Positions 9,367-21,143 of a stretch of DNA of 64,000 bases are shown here, one piece after another. The stretch's first letter is position 1. Every line of letters begins with the position of its first letter. The translations under genes and the position numbers were made by a program. The notes under the pieces were generated by a model. The model did no database searches, was not told the origin of the DNA, and saw only the letters and a list, made by a program, of their open reading frames with translations. Source of the DNA: Caryophanales bacterium (GTDB lineage: Bacteria; Bacillota_I; Bacilli_A; RF39; UBA660); contig JAEEKI010000011.1 in the NCBI GenBank assembly GCA_016282375.1, positions 1-64,000 of the forward strand. The letters run 5' to 3'.

Positions 9367-10521
9367 ATGATAGATAGTATTATGCATAGACTAGATAAAA
9401 CTATAAGTAATCTCAGCAGTGGAAGTTTTGTAGAAATTTTTCCATTGATATTGGAAGATTTAGAATACATTCTTATAAATTATAAAAATGATAAAAAAAA
9501 ATTACCACCAGATGTAGAATTTGAATTTGGAATTGCTTTGACAGAAAAAATTCACGAGTATTATGCTAAACTTGCTAAAGTTTATGTAAAAGAAATCTAT
9601 GGTATGGATATGAATATTATTTTAGAAAACAAGTATAGTCTTTCTGGTGCAGGCGGTGGATATAATTCTCAAGATGGAAATATGTATTATTCTACGATGG
9701 GGGCTCTTTTAGCTACAAAAAGTGATTTAAGTTTTTTACATACTTGTTTGCATGAGGCTTGTCATAAATTACAGCATAGAGTTTATATGGCTGATAAACC
9801 AGTTTTATTTCCTCCCCATATGTTAAAAATACTAAGAGAATCATTATTAGAAGAAAGTTTAACGGAGAATAATAGAGAGTTTTATACTAGTAATTATACA
9901 ATGCTTTTTGCTGAAAATGATGCTGAAAATTTTGCGAGAAAAAATATTTATAATTTTATCGATAATTTATTTTCTTTGTATAAAAGACGAAGTAATAAAT
10001 CATCAATTGACATGATGAAATTCTTGCCAAAGGTTATGAAAATTAAAGATGCTTTTGTTAAAGTCTTAAGAGATGAAGAATTTAGGCTTGATCCAGAGAT
10101 TATACAACAGCTTTATGGTGAAAACATGTTAAATGGTGATTATACTTTTCATAATCATCAAGTTGATAAACTAATACTCATTGATAAATATATTAAATTT
10201 CATCCAGAACTTCAAAATCAATATCCTATTTTAAGATTATTATTTGTGGAAAATAGAGTGAAGAATTATGAAGAAATATTACAAGATTGGGATAATCAAA
10301 AAAGAAATTTAAATCAACAAGGTCAGCAAAAAATAGATGCACTATATGAAGAAATAATTAGATTAGATCCTATATTAATGATTACTAGTTTGTTAGAAAA
10401 AAATGATAATCAATCGGTTAGAGATTTTATTGATTTACATCCAACAATTTTCGAAGAGTATCCTGTTGAGATGGCGGAATTAACTGAAAAATATGGTAAT
10501 TTTTATGGCTTAAATAAATGA
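9367..10521 (+). CDS. Hypothetical protein
   Basis: Intact 384-aa ORF with SD AGGATGG; contains HTCLHEACHKLQHR (HExxH-like but HEACH). Confidence 0.6.
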   Translation: MIDSIMHRLDKTISNLSSGSFVEIFPLILEDLEYILINYKNDKKKLPPDVEFEFGIALTEKIHEYYAKLAKVYVKEIYGMDMNIILENKYSLSGAGGGYNSQDGNMYYSTMGALLATKSDLSFLHTCLHEACHKLQHRVYMADKPVLFPPHMLKILRESLLEESLTENNREFYTSNYTMLFAENDAENFARKNIYNFIDNLFSLYKRRSNKSSIDMMKFLPKVMKIKDAFVKVLRDEEFRLDPEIIQQLYGENMLNGDYTFHNHQVDKLILIDKYIKFHPELQNQYPILRLLFVENRVKNYEEILQDWDNQKRNLNQQGQQKIDALYEEIIRLDPILMITSLLEKNDNQSVRDFIDLHPTIFEEYPVEMAELTEKYGNFYGLNK

Positions 10522-10548
10522 TGATAATTCATAGATGAAAAAGATGAA

Positions 10549-10566
10549 ATAATTCATCTTTTTTTG
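10549..10566 (+). terminator. Intrinsic terminator AGATGAA/TTCATCT + T7
   Basis: Hairpin followed by T-tract and TGTTATAAT. Confidence 0.65.
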
Positions 10567-10591
10567 TTATAATTAATGGGGATGTGTTAGA

Positions 10592-11314
10592 ATGTTTCAG
10601 ACCGAAAAGGGTACAATAATTGGTGAATTTGATTTATATGATTATGGTCTTCCTACTACTAAGGGATATTTATTACATCAAGTTTCTAATGGTGGAAATA
10701 ATGGTGACAAATATCCAGAGAATAGAGAGTATTTAAGAATTATTGGATTCACTAAAGATAATCAAATAATAGAGTATGGTTATGTCTATTTTATGTTATA
10801 TACAACAAAAGAAGGTATACCAATTTCCGAGTATATAGGATTAAAAGTATTTGAAGATTACCGAAATAAGGGTTTAGGAGATTTACTTATGTCAGTATAT
10901 CTTTATTATAGTTATGATAATGGATTTACTTTTGCACAATCAACTACAAAGCAAAGAAAACTAGATTTATTATCACTGATGAATAAATATGGCTTCACTG
11001 TTAAGAAACCAGAGAAATACGATAATGGTGAAAGAACAACATTATTAGGCAATCAAATGGTTGTTGATATTTTTAAATACAATGAAGGTGGAATCTATTA
11101 TCAATTTAAAACTACTAAAGCAGAACAATTATATAGACGAAATAATTACAAAGTTGCTGATAATTATAAATATTTAAGTTCACAGGAAATAGCCCCCAAT
11201 CCAATTGATTATAAAAAGGTTGGTTGGACGGTTCCTCTTGAGGAATATGAACGAACTAATAATGATGATACTTTGGTAGAAGATAATTTAGCAAAATCAG
11301 GCTTTTCTAAATAG
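10592..11314 (+). CDS. GNAT-like N-acetyltransferase domain protein
   Basis: EYIGLKVFEDYRNKGLGDLLMSVYLYYS resembles the GNAT acetyl-CoA loop (R-x-x-G-x-G/A). Confidence 0.55.
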   Translation: MFQTEKGTIIGEFDLYDYGLPTTKGYLLHQVSNGGNNGDKYPENREYLRIIGFTKDNQIIEYGYVYFMLYTTKEGIPISEYIGLKVFEDYRNKGLGDLLMSVYLYYSYDNGFTFAQSTTKQRKLDLLSLMNKYGFTVKKPEKYDNGERTTLLGNQMVVDIFKYNEGGIYYQFKTTKAEQLYRRNNYKVADNYKYLSSQEIAPNPIDYKKVGWTVPLEEYERTNNDDTLVEDNLAKSGFSK

Positions 11315-11332
11315 GAAAAATTATAAAAAAAG

Positions 11333-11357
11333 AAAGACTAGAGAAATCTAGTCTTTT
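11333..11357 (+). terminator. Intrinsic terminator AAAGACTAGA/TCTAGTCTTT
   Basis: 10-bp stem plus T-run. Confidence 0.75.
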
Positions 11358-11372
11358 GAAATTACTTCATAA

Positions 11373-13079
<1,707 letters not shown>

Positions 13080-13124
13080 ATTGAATAGTATTAAATAGTT
13101 TGGTATCATAATTGTTAGATAAGT

Positions 13125-13685
13125 ATGAAAAAAGTAATTATTTTGGGTAATGATACTACGATATTTTATAAAAAGATTAGATTCTATCGCTTTTTAAAGT
13201 TTTTAGGATATCATTTTGAATTAAAATATAAAGATGATTCCGTTAAAAAAAGTGAAGAGATAAATAATATTATTAAAATCTTAAATACCAAAGGAAGAAA
13301 AAATACTTATAGTTTAATATACGATTATGCTTGTGATGTTTTAGATCAAGAGTTTGTTTGTCATAATCTTTGTGATTTTAAAAATGATCGTTGTGCCTCA
13401 AAAAGAAATAAGAACTCAAAACATCACAGCTGTTGTGAAGGAACAAAACGAGGATTATGTAAACATTTTGATAAAAAAACCAAAAGGTGTGGTATTAAAT
13501 CTATTGCTTGTAAACTGTTCGTGTGTCCATACTTAATGAAAAAGGGCGTTAAATATCGAGTTAATAAAGTAGTATATCTTAAATATTTTTTGAGTTTTAG
13601 ACAAAAAACTATTTGTTATGCATCTTTTTTTGAAGACAAAGACCAAGTAATTAAAAAATTTATGAATATCTTTAGATGGTATTAG
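13125..13685 (+). CDS. Cysteine-rich protein of unknown function (possible metal/Fe-S binder)
   Basis: CHNLCDFKNDRCASKRNKNSKHHSCCEGTKRGLCKHFDKKTKRCGIKSIACKLFVCPYL. Confidence 0.65.
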   Translation: MKKVIILGNDTTIFYKKIRFYRFLKFLGYHFELKYKDDSVKKSEEINNIIKILNTKGRKNTYSLIYDYACDVLDQEFVCHNLCDFKNDRCASKRNKNSKHHSCCEGTKRGLCKHFDKKTKRCGIKSIACKLFVCPYLMKKGVKYRVNKVVYLKYFLSFRQKTICYASFFEDKDQVIKKFMNIFRWY

Positions 13686-13702
13686 ATATTGAACAATAAA
13701 AG

Positions 13703-13724
13703 GACTAGAGTAATCTAGTCTTTT
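13703..13724 (+). terminator. Intrinsic terminator GACTAGA/TCTAGTC
   Basis: Hairpin plus TTTT. Confidence 0.75.
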
Positions 13725-13755
13725 ATGTTAGAATACTTTTCAAGAGGTGTTTTGG

Positions 13756-14124
13756 ATGAAATACAACGTTAATGATTTATATTTTGCTAAATGTCGGCTT
13801 TGTATCATGGATATTATTAATTCATATATGGAAGATGGTCAAGTAATAGAGCCACGTCCTGATTATGTTGATTATTATACTATTTTATATTATCACAGAG
13901 GAAAGTTTGTTAATTTGTATGATTTTAAACGAAAATATAAAGATATATCCCAAGTAACTAATCCTAAGGCCAATTATGACGAGGATATTATTTTAGAAAT
14001 AAGTAGCTTAGCCGATTATATTCGTGAGGGACAAAAAAGAATATCTCGGAAAGAATGTGAATTTGTAGAAAACATTATTACTAAAACTTTGTCCTTAGAC
14101 GATTATTGTCATCATAATAGATAA
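13756..14124 (+). CDS. Hypothetical protein
   Basis: Intact ORF, SD AGAGGTG upstream; ATG at 13756 preferred. Confidence 0.55.
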   Translation: MKYNVNDLYFAKCRLCIMDIINSYMEDGQVIEPRPDYVDYYTILYYHRGKFVNLYDFKRKYKDISQVTNPKANYDEDIILEISSLADYIREGQKRISRKECEFVENIITKTLSLDDYCHHNR

Positions 14125-14172
14125 CTAGAGTAATCTAGTTTTTTTATGGTATACTGTATATGTGATGTTATA

Positions 14173-14487
14173 ATGATGTTAGAAAGAATTCAAAAAAATG
14201 AAGAAAGATTAGATAGTTTGTTATGTTCGATTAGTAATTTAAAAGATGTATTACAAGACTTTAAATTAAATATTAAGAATATACGTTTAGTTAATAATTA
14301 TTATGGTAGTTCTAATTGGTTTAAAGATAAAAAGGCATATGAAAGTAATAATATTTCTAAAATAAAAGCGGGTGTTTTAAGTGAAGATGCTGTTTGGAAT
14401 ATGCTTGAAGATGTTGATGATATTATTTTAGAAATGAAAGATATTATAAATGATTATGAACAAATGAAGGGAAGGAAAAGAAAATGA
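14173..14487 (+). CDS. DUF4298-like small coiled-coil protein
   Basis: MMLERIQKNEERLDSLLCSISNLKDVL...NYYGSSNWFKDKKAYESNNISKIKAGVLSEDAVWNML resembles DUF4298. Confidence 0.65.
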   Translation: MMLERIQKNEERLDSLLCSISNLKDVLQDFKLNIKNIRLVNNYYGSSNWFKDKKAYESNNISKIKAGVLSEDAVWNMLEDVDDIILEMKDIINDYEQMKGRKRK

Positions 14488-15341
14488 AAAAATTATTTGG
14501 AGGTATTAATTTAACTTGGAAAAAACTAATATTATTAGCCGTTGTTGCGGGTGTTTATACGGCGGTGATGGCGATAATACCTGATTTAAAATATACATCA
14601 TTTTCGACAATTGTAGCGACATTTGAAGTTTGGATTTTCTTTGGGATATTTATTATTATGAATAGTAAATCGGCGAAGGATTCTGCTTTAAAATGCTTTG
14701 TTTTCTTTTTAATTAGTCAACCTTTAATATACTTATTACAAGTACCTTTTAGTTGGCAACATTGGGGACTATTTAGTTACTATAAATATTGGTTTATTTG
14801 GACAATATTATGTTTACCAATGGGATATATTGGTTATTATATGAAAAAAGATAAATGGTGGGGATATTTAATCTTATTTCCGATGATTATATTGACAGCA
14901 TATTGTTATATAACATATTTAGCTTATTTTACTTTTTCTTACCCTAAATATGCATTAATATGTCTATTTTGTATTGGGGCTATGATTATTTATCCACTTT
15001 ATATTTTTAACAATAAGAAAATTAGAATATTTGGTTTAATAATTAGTCTAGCATTAATTATTTTTGTAACAGTAAATGGTTTGATGAATCCTTATCGTTA
15101 TGAAACTTATATTATGGGTAATGGAAAGACATATTCTTTTGATGATACTTATAAAGTATATTTAGAAGATAAAAAATACGGTGATGTTAACATTGAATAT
15201 TTAGATAGTGTTGAAGATTATATGATTAAAGTTTCTTTTAAAAAAGAGGGTAAAACTAAGATTATTTTGGAAGATCAAGAAGGTAATAAAAAAACTTATA
15301 ATATAACTATTAAACGTGATACATATGAGATAAGTGATTAA
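14484..15341 (+). CDS. Polytopic membrane protein with C-terminal extracytoplasmic domain
   Basis: Multiple hydrophobic segments then a soluble tail; overlaps the upstream stop (ATGA). Confidence 0.6.
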   Translation: MKKLFGGINLTWKKLILLAVVAGVYTAVMAIIPDLKYTSFSTIVATFEVWIFFGIFIIMNSKSAKDSALKCFVFFLISQPLIYLLQVPFSWQHWGLFSYYKYWFIWTILCLPMGYIGYYMKKDKWWGYLILFPMIILTAYCYITYLAYFTFSYPKYALICLFCIGAMIIYPLYIFNNKKIRIFGLIISLALIIFVTVNGLMNPYRYETYIMGNGKTYSFDDTYKVYLEDKKYGDVNIEYLDSVEDYMIKVSFKKEGKTKIILEDQEGNKKTYNITIKRDTYEISD

Positions 15342-15361
15342 CTATTAATAACATAATCATC

Positions 15362-15390
15362 TTGATAAATAATGGATTACATTATATACT
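15362..15390 (+). promoter_or_regulatory. Promoter TTGATA-17-TATACT
   Basis: Exact 17-nt spacing; duplicated at 17374-17402. Confidence 0.75.
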
Positions 15391-15409
15391 CATTATAGTA
15401 GGTGAGAAT

Positions 15410-17272
15410 ATGAAAAAGCAGAACACTATTATGATGATCATAACTGTGATAATCTTTTTATCTTTTGTGGCTTTTGCTACCTATGCGTACTTTGCAACCG
15501 GTAATTTAAATGTAATTAATGTAGCAAATGCTAATACAATAACGGAAACAAATAATATGGTATTTGATGTAATTGGGGGAGGTATGTCCCTTAATATAAC
15601 ATTAGCTAAGATGGCGGATGGAGCTGCTAATAATAATTTAGTAGCTATTTCTAATAATACGACCTTAACGGTTAATTTTACACCCAATACGGATTATAGT
15701 ATGATATGTACCTATGATATTGTATATGAATGGACAAGCAGTGATAAATATACTACGCATAGTTCAGGAGTTACAGATAAAGAGTTTACCATTCAAGCCT
15801 TTCAAACATATGTAGAAAATACAATTAATGGCGATGGTATGGTTACTCAGGAAACAGATTTATCAGCTTTAACATATAACAATAATAGTGTAACAATTGT
15901 AAGTGGAGCCCAAATATCAGGAACAGGGAACACAACTACTACCGCCGTATGGAATTTAATAAGTAGAGTTTATAATGTAAATGCGAGTCAAACAGCTTTA
16001 GAGGGAAAAAATTTTGTTGGTAAATTTAAGATAGCCAATGTCTCATGTGTAGCAGGTGAGGTTGAAACAACCGTTATAGCAAGTGGAAATGTTAATGAAA
16101 ATATCACCTGGACATTAGATGATAATGGCACTCTTAAAATAATGGGATCAGGAGAGATGCCAAGTTATAGTTTTAATGGTGCACCATGGTATGCAAATAG
16201 AAGCTCTATAGAAAGCGTTGAAATTGGAAATGGAATTACTTCGATTAGTAGTTATGCTTTTAATTATTGTAGTAGTTTAACATCCATAACCATTCCAAGC
16301 AGTGTAACAAGTATTGGTGCTTATGCTTTTCAAGGAGCAGGCCTAACTTCAATAACCATTCCAAACTTGGTAACATCATTGGAAGCAGGTGTGTTTTATA
16401 ATTGTAAACACTTAACAAGTGTCACGCTGCCAAGTAATATAACTACCATTAGACCAATGGCATTTTCTGGTTGTAGTAGTCTAACCTCAATAACCATTCC
16501 AAGTAGTGTAACAAGTATTGGTGATCTTGCTTTTCAATATGCAGGCCTAACTTCAATAACCATTCCAAACTCGGTAACATCAATTGGTGAACAAGTGTTT
16601 CAATACTGCAGAAATTTAACCACCGTAACGTTATCAAGCAATATGACGACAATCACTCGTAATGCATTTTATGGATGTAGTAGTTTAGAGTCAATAACCA
16701 TTCCAAGTAGTGTAACTACAATAGGCAATATGGCATTTTCTGGTTGTAGTAGTCTAACCTCAATAACCATTCCAAATACAGTGACCTCCATTGATGCTGG
16801 TGCCTTTTCAAATAGCAGTCTAACGTCTATAACCATTCCTGATACAGTAACATCATTGGGATCAAGTGTGGTATCAAGCTGCAAAAAATTAACAAGTGCC
16901 ACCTTGCCAAATACCATAACGACAGTCCCTGATAGCACATTTGATGGATGTAGTAGTTTAACATCGATAACCATTCCAAGCAGTGTAACAAGTATTGGCA
17001 GTTTTGCTTTTCAAGGAGTAGGCCTAACATCAATAACCATTCCAAGTGGTGTAACAAGTATTGGTAATTATGCTTTTCGAAATTCAGGTCTAACATCGAT
17101 AACCATTCCAAGTAGTGTAACAAGTATTGGCGGTAATGCATTCAGAAATTGTGCTTCTTTATCATCTGTTATATATAATGGTAATACATATACAACACAG
17201 TCTGGATTTACATCAGCATATGGAGGAACTTTAGGTTCAAATGTATTTACTGGTACTTCATTAGGAGAATAA
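15410..17272 (+). CDS. BspA-type leucine-rich-repeat surface protein with TasA/SipW-substrate-like N-terminus
   Basis: N-term MKKQNTIMMIITVIIFLSFVAFATYAYFATGNLN; tandem ~23-aa repeats LTSITIPSSVTSIGxxAFxxx. Confidence 0.85.
   Translation: MKKQNTIMMIITVIIFLSFVAFATYAYFATGNLNVINVANANTITETNNMVFDVIGGGMSLNITLAKMADGAANNNLVAISNNTTLTVNFTPNTDYSMICTYDIVYEWTSSDKYTTHSSGVTDKEFTIQAFQTYVENTINGDGMVTQETDLSALTYNNNSVTIVSGAQISGTGNTTTTAVWNLISRVYNVNASQTALEGKNFVGKFKIANVSCVAGEVETTVIASGNVNENITWTLDDNGTLKIMGSGEMPSYSFNGAPWYANRSSIESVEIGNGITSISSYAFNYCSSLTSITIPSSVTSIGAYAFQGAGLTSITIPNLVTSLEAGVFYNCKHLTSVTLPSNITTIRPMAFSGCSSLTSITIPSSVTSIGDLAFQYAGLTSITIPNSVTSIGEQVFQYCRNLTTVTLSSNMTTITRNAFYGCSSLESITIPSSVTTIGNMAFSGCSSLTSITIPNTVTSIDAGAFSNSSLTSITIPDTVTSLGSSVVSSCKKLTSATLPNTITTVPDSTFDGCSSLTSITIPSSVTSIGSFAFQGVGLTSITIPSGVTSIGNYAFRNSGLTSITIPSSVTSIGGNAFRNCASLSSVIYNGNTYTTQSGFTSAYGGTLGSNVFTGTSLGE
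16240..17150 (+). repeat. ~69-nt tandem LRR-coding repeats (gene 1)
   Basis: Recurring 'ataaccattccaagtagtgtaacaagtattggt'. Confidence 0.85.
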
Positions 17273-17295
17273 AATTCTTTATAATAATAAATAAG

Positions 17296-17317
17296 ACGGA
17301 TGAAAATCCGTTTTTTA
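17296..17317 (+). terminator. Intrinsic terminator ACGGAT-gaaa-ATCCGT-T6
   Basis: Hairpin plus T6. Confidence 0.75.
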
Positions 17318-17373
17318 ATTTGAATTTGAGAAACATCACAAGATTGCATTTCAATTATGGAAACATAATCATC

Positions 17374-17402
17374 TTGATAAATAATGGATTATATTATATA
17401 CT
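17374..17402 (+). promoter_or_regulatory. Duplicated promoter TTGATA-17-TATACT
   Basis: Same sequence and spacing as 15362-15390. Confidence 0.75.
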
Positions 17403-17421
17403 AATTATAATTGGTGAGAAT

Positions 17422-19821
17422 ATGAAAAAGCAGAACACTATTATGATGATCATAACTGTGATAGTCTTTTTATCTTTTGTAGTTTTTGCTACCTATGCGT
17501 ACTTTGCAACCGGTAATTTAAATGTCATTAATGTCGCAGCCTCTAATGTAATAACTGAGCAAAATAATATGGTATTTGATGTAATTGGGGGAGGTATATC
17601 CATTAATATGTCGTTAGCTAAGATGGCGGATGGCGCTGCTAATAATAATTTAGTAGCTATTTCTAATAATACGACCTTAACAGTTAATTTTACACCCAAT
17701 ACGGATTATAGTATGATATGTACGTATGATATCATTTATGAATGGACGAGCAGTGATAAATATACTGCTCATAGTCCAGGCGTAACAAATAAAGAGTTTA
17801 CGATTCAAGCCTTTCAAACATATGCGGAAAATACGGTTAATGGCGATGGCGTTGTTACTGAGGAAACAGATTTATCAACATTAACATATACCAATAATAG
17901 TGTAACAATTGTTAGTGGAGCCCAAATATCGGGAAGTGGTAGCACAACTAGTACAGCCGTATGGAACTTAATAAGTAGAGTTTATAATGTATATGCGAGT
18001 CAAACAGCTTTAGAGGGAAAAAACTTTGCAGGTAAATTTAAGATAGCCAATGTCTCATGTGTAGCAGGCGAGGTTGAAACAACCGTTATAGCAAGTGGAA
18101 ATGTTAATGAAAATATCACCTGGACATTAGATGATAACGGCACCCTTAAAATAATGGGATCAGGAGCTATGCCAAATTATAGTTCTAGTGGTTCACCATG
18201 GTATGCAAATAGAAACTCTATAGAAAGTGTTGAAATTGGAAATGGTATTACTTCGATTGGCAAATACAGTTTTAACGGTGAGTCAAATTTGACATCTGTA
18301 ACAATTCCAAGTAGTGTAACAGGTATTGGTGATTATGCTTTTCAAAATACAGGCCTAACATCGATAACCATTCCAGATACCGTAACTACAATTGGAAACG
18401 CTGTTTTATCTAGTTGCAAAAATTTAACTTCTGCAACGTTACCAAGTAATATAACAACAATACCGACTTCTTTATTTTGGGGTAGTAGTAGTTTAACAAA
18501 CTTTACTATTCCAAGTAGTGTAACAAGTATTGGTACAAATGCTTTTCTAAATACAAAACTAACATCGATAACCATTCCAAGTAGTGTAACAAGTATTGGC
18601 AATTATGCTTTTGCAAATACAGACCTAACATCGATAACCATTCCAAGTAGTGTAACAAGTATTGGTAATTATGCTTTTCAAGATACAGGCCTAACATCGA
18701 TAACCATTCCAGATACAGTAACTTCACTAGGAACCAATGTTTTATATTATTGCAATAATTTAACTTCTGCAACGTTACCAAGTAATATAACAACAATACC
18801 TAAATCAACATTTGAAGGTTGTCGTAGTTTAACAAACTATACTATTCCAAGTAGTGTAACAAGTATTGGTAATAATGCTTTTCGTTCCTCAGGTTTAACG
18901 TCAATAACCATTCCAAGTAGTGTAACAAGTATTGGTGATTATGCTTTTTTTACTACAGGCCTAACATCAATAACCATTCCAAGTAGTGTAACAAGTATTG
19001 GCAATTCTGCTTTTGCTTATACAGGCCTAACATCGATAACCATTCCAGATACCGTAACTTCACTTGGAACCGGTGTTTTGGGTGGCTGCGAAAATTTAAC
19101 TTCTGCAACGTTACCAAGTAATATAACAACAATACCTAAACAAACATTTAATGGTTGTCGTAGTTTAACAAACTATACTATTCCAAGTAGTGTAACAAGT
19201 ATTGGTGATTATGCTTTTCGAGAGACAGGCCTAACTTCGGTAACCATTCCAAGTAGTGTAACCACAATAGGTACGTATGCTTTTTCTGGAAGTAGTCTAA
19301 CTTCGATAACTATTCCTGATACAGTGACAATTCTTGGAACCTATGCTTTTCAAAACTGTAAGAGTTTAACAAACGCAACGTTGTCAAGCAATGTGACAAC
19401 AATCCCTAATTATGCATTTGATGGTTGTAGTAGTTTAACAAACTGTACTATTCCAAGTAGTGTAACTAAGATTGGTGATTATGCTTTTCGAAATACAGGC
19501 CTAACATCGATAACCATTCCAGATACCGTAACTTCACTTGGAACCGGTGTTTTAAGTGGCTGCAAAAATTTAACTTCTGCAACGTTACCAAGTAATATAA
19601 CAACAATCCCTAATTATGCATTTGATGGTTGCAGTAGTTTAACAAACTGTACTATTCCAAGCAGTGTAACAAGTATTGGTAATGTTGCATTCAGAAATTG
19701 CTCTTCTTTATCATCTGTTATATATAATGGTAATACATATACAACACAGTCAGGGTTTACATCAGCCTATGGTGGAACTTTAGGTTCAAATGTATTTACT
19801 GGTACTTCTTTAGGAACATAA
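17422..19821 (+). CDS. BspA-type leucine-rich-repeat surface protein, tandem paralog
   Basis: Near-identical N-terminus and C-terminus (SSVIYNGNTYTTQSGFTSAYGGTLGSNVFTGTSLG) to the upstream gene, more internal repeats. Confidence 0.85.
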   Translation: MKKQNTIMMIITVIVFLSFVVFATYAYFATGNLNVINVAASNVITEQNNMVFDVIGGGISINMSLAKMADGAANNNLVAISNNTTLTVNFTPNTDYSMICTYDIIYEWTSSDKYTAHSPGVTNKEFTIQAFQTYAENTVNGDGVVTEETDLSTLTYTNNSVTIVSGAQISGSGSTTSTAVWNLISRVYNVYASQTALEGKNFAGKFKIANVSCVAGEVETTVIASGNVNENITWTLDDNGTLKIMGSGAMPNYSSSGSPWYANRNSIESVEIGNGITSIGKYSFNGESNLTSVTIPSSVTGIGDYAFQNTGLTSITIPDTVTTIGNAVLSSCKNLTSATLPSNITTIPTSLFWGSSSLTNFTIPSSVTSIGTNAFLNTKLTSITIPSSVTSIGNYAFANTDLTSITIPSSVTSIGNYAFQDTGLTSITIPDTVTSLGTNVLYYCNNLTSATLPSNITTIPKSTFEGCRSLTNYTIPSSVTSIGNNAFRSSGLTSITIPSSVTSIGDYAFFTTGLTSITIPSSVTSIGNSAFAYTGLTSITIPDTVTSLGTGVLGGCENLTSATLPSNITTIPKQTFNGCRSLTNYTIPSSVTSIGDYAFRETGLTSVTIPSSVTTIGTYAFSGSSLTSITIPDTVTILGTYAFQNCKSLTNATLSSNVTTIPNYAFDGCSSLTNCTIPSSVTKIGDYAFRNTGLTSITIPDTVTSLGTGVLSGCKNLTSATLPSNITTIPNYAFDGCSSLTNCTIPSSVTSIGNVAFRNCSSLSSVIYNGNTYTTQSGFTSAYGGTLGSNVFTGTSLGT
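18280..19690 (+). repeat. ~69-nt tandem LRR-coding repeats (gene 2)
   Basis: Recurring 'aacatcgataaccattccaagtagtgtaacaagtattggt'. Confidence 0.85.
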
Positions 19822-19844
19822 AATTCTTTATAATAAGTAATAAG

Positions 19845-19866
19845 ACGGATGAAAATCCGTTTTTTG
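19845..19866 (+). terminator. Intrinsic terminator ACGGAT-gaaa-ATCCGT-T6
   Basis: Duplicate of 17296-17317. Confidence 0.75.
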
Positions 19867-19900
19867 TATGTTATAATCTTTATAAGAGGATGGAAGTAAT

Positions 19901-21097
19901 ATGAAAAAATTAAAAGTTGGTATGTTTATGGATTCTTGGTATCCAGATATAAATGGTGTTATCTTAGTTATGGATAATTTAATTAAGAATATGCAAGATT
20001 ATGCAGATATCACCCTTGTTGTTCCAACAACAGGAAGTGAAGAGGATGACGGTAACTATCCATTTAAGGTTATTAGAGTAGATAGTATTCCTTTATTAAA
20101 GACGGGATATAAACTAGGCATGGTTGATGTAAAATATCTAAAATATAAACGCTTATTTAAAAAATTAGATTTTGATATTATTCATATTCATTCGCCATTT
20201 GCTTTAGGAAGATTAGGTATTAGGGTAGCAAGAGAAAAAAATATTCCTGTTATTGCCACGATGCATACAAGATGGGAATTTGAATTAAAAAAATATTTGA
20301 AATCAAATTTAGTAACCAAAGTGGGTATTAAGCATTTAATTAAATCTTACAATAAATGTTATAGTTGTATTGCTCTTAATAATGCCTTAGTTAAGGTTTA
20401 TAAAGATTATGGCTATAAAGGTAAAATGGATATTATTAGAAATGGCACCGACCTAGAAATTGTAGCAAATCCAAAAGAATCACGTGGTAAGATTAATAAA
20501 ATGTTTAACTTAGATGATAAAGAAAGAGTTTTGTTATTTGTAGGAAGAATAACAAGTGTTAAAAATATTTTCTTTATTTTAGATGTTTTAAAAAGATTAA
20601 AAGAAATAAATTTTAAATATAAGATGATCTATGTTGGCAACGGACCAGATTATGAAAAATTAGGTAAGAAAATTAAAGAATATGCCATGCAAGATGAAGT
20701 CATTCTTGCTGGGAAGATTATGGATAGACAATTACTTAAAGAGATTTATAATCGGGCAGATTTATTTATTTTTCCATCCCTTTTTGATGCATCTTCCTTA
20801 GTTCAAATTGAGGCAGCTTCCCAAGAAACTCCAACAATATTTGTCGAAGGATCTGTTACCTCGGATACAGTAGAAAATAATGTTAATGGGTTTAAAGAAA
20901 AAGAAGACATTGAATTATTTGCTAAACGCATCATTAGTATTTTTAATGATCAAAAATTATATAATAGTGTGAAGAAAGCTGCGAAAAATGATTTAGCAAT
21001 GTCGTGGAAAGATATTGCTAAAGATACTTATGATTACTATTTAAAAACGATTAAGAGTTATCAAGAAGAAAATCATTCTGAAGATAATATAAATTAG
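19901..21097 (+). CDS. Glycosyltransferase family 4 (diacylglycerol glucosyltransferase-like)
   Basis: KVGMFMDSWYPDINGVILVMDNLIKNM...PVIATMHTRWEFELKKYLK...LLFVGRITSVKNI...FPSLFDASSLVQIEAA. Confidence 0.85.
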   Translation: MKKLKVGMFMDSWYPDINGVILVMDNLIKNMQDYADITLVVPTTGSEEDDGNYPFKVIRVDSIPLLKTGYKLGMVDVKYLKYKRLFKKLDFDIIHIHSPFALGRLGIRVAREKNIPVIATMHTRWEFELKKYLKSNLVTKVGIKHLIKSYNKCYSCIALNNALVKVYKDYGYKGKMDIIRNGTDLEIVANPKESRGKINKMFNLDDKERVLLFVGRITSVKNIFFILDVLKRLKEINFKYKMIYVGNGPDYEKLGKKIKEYAMQDEVILAGKIMDRQLLKEIYNRADLFIFPSLFDASSLVQIEAASQETPTIFVEGSVTSDTVENNVNGFKEKEDIELFAKRIISIFNDQKLYNSVKKAAKNDLAMSWKDIAKDTYDYYLKTIKSYQEENHSEDNIN

Positions 21098-21143
21098 TAT
21101 CGTAAAACTAATTTTATGTTATAATTAGGAATAGAGGTAATTT

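Noticed and set aside
16449-18796. Minus-strand ORFs of 67-104 aa inside the BspA genes
   Set aside because: Antisense shadows of the repetitive LRR coding; no SD/promoter and sequence is simply the reverse of repeats
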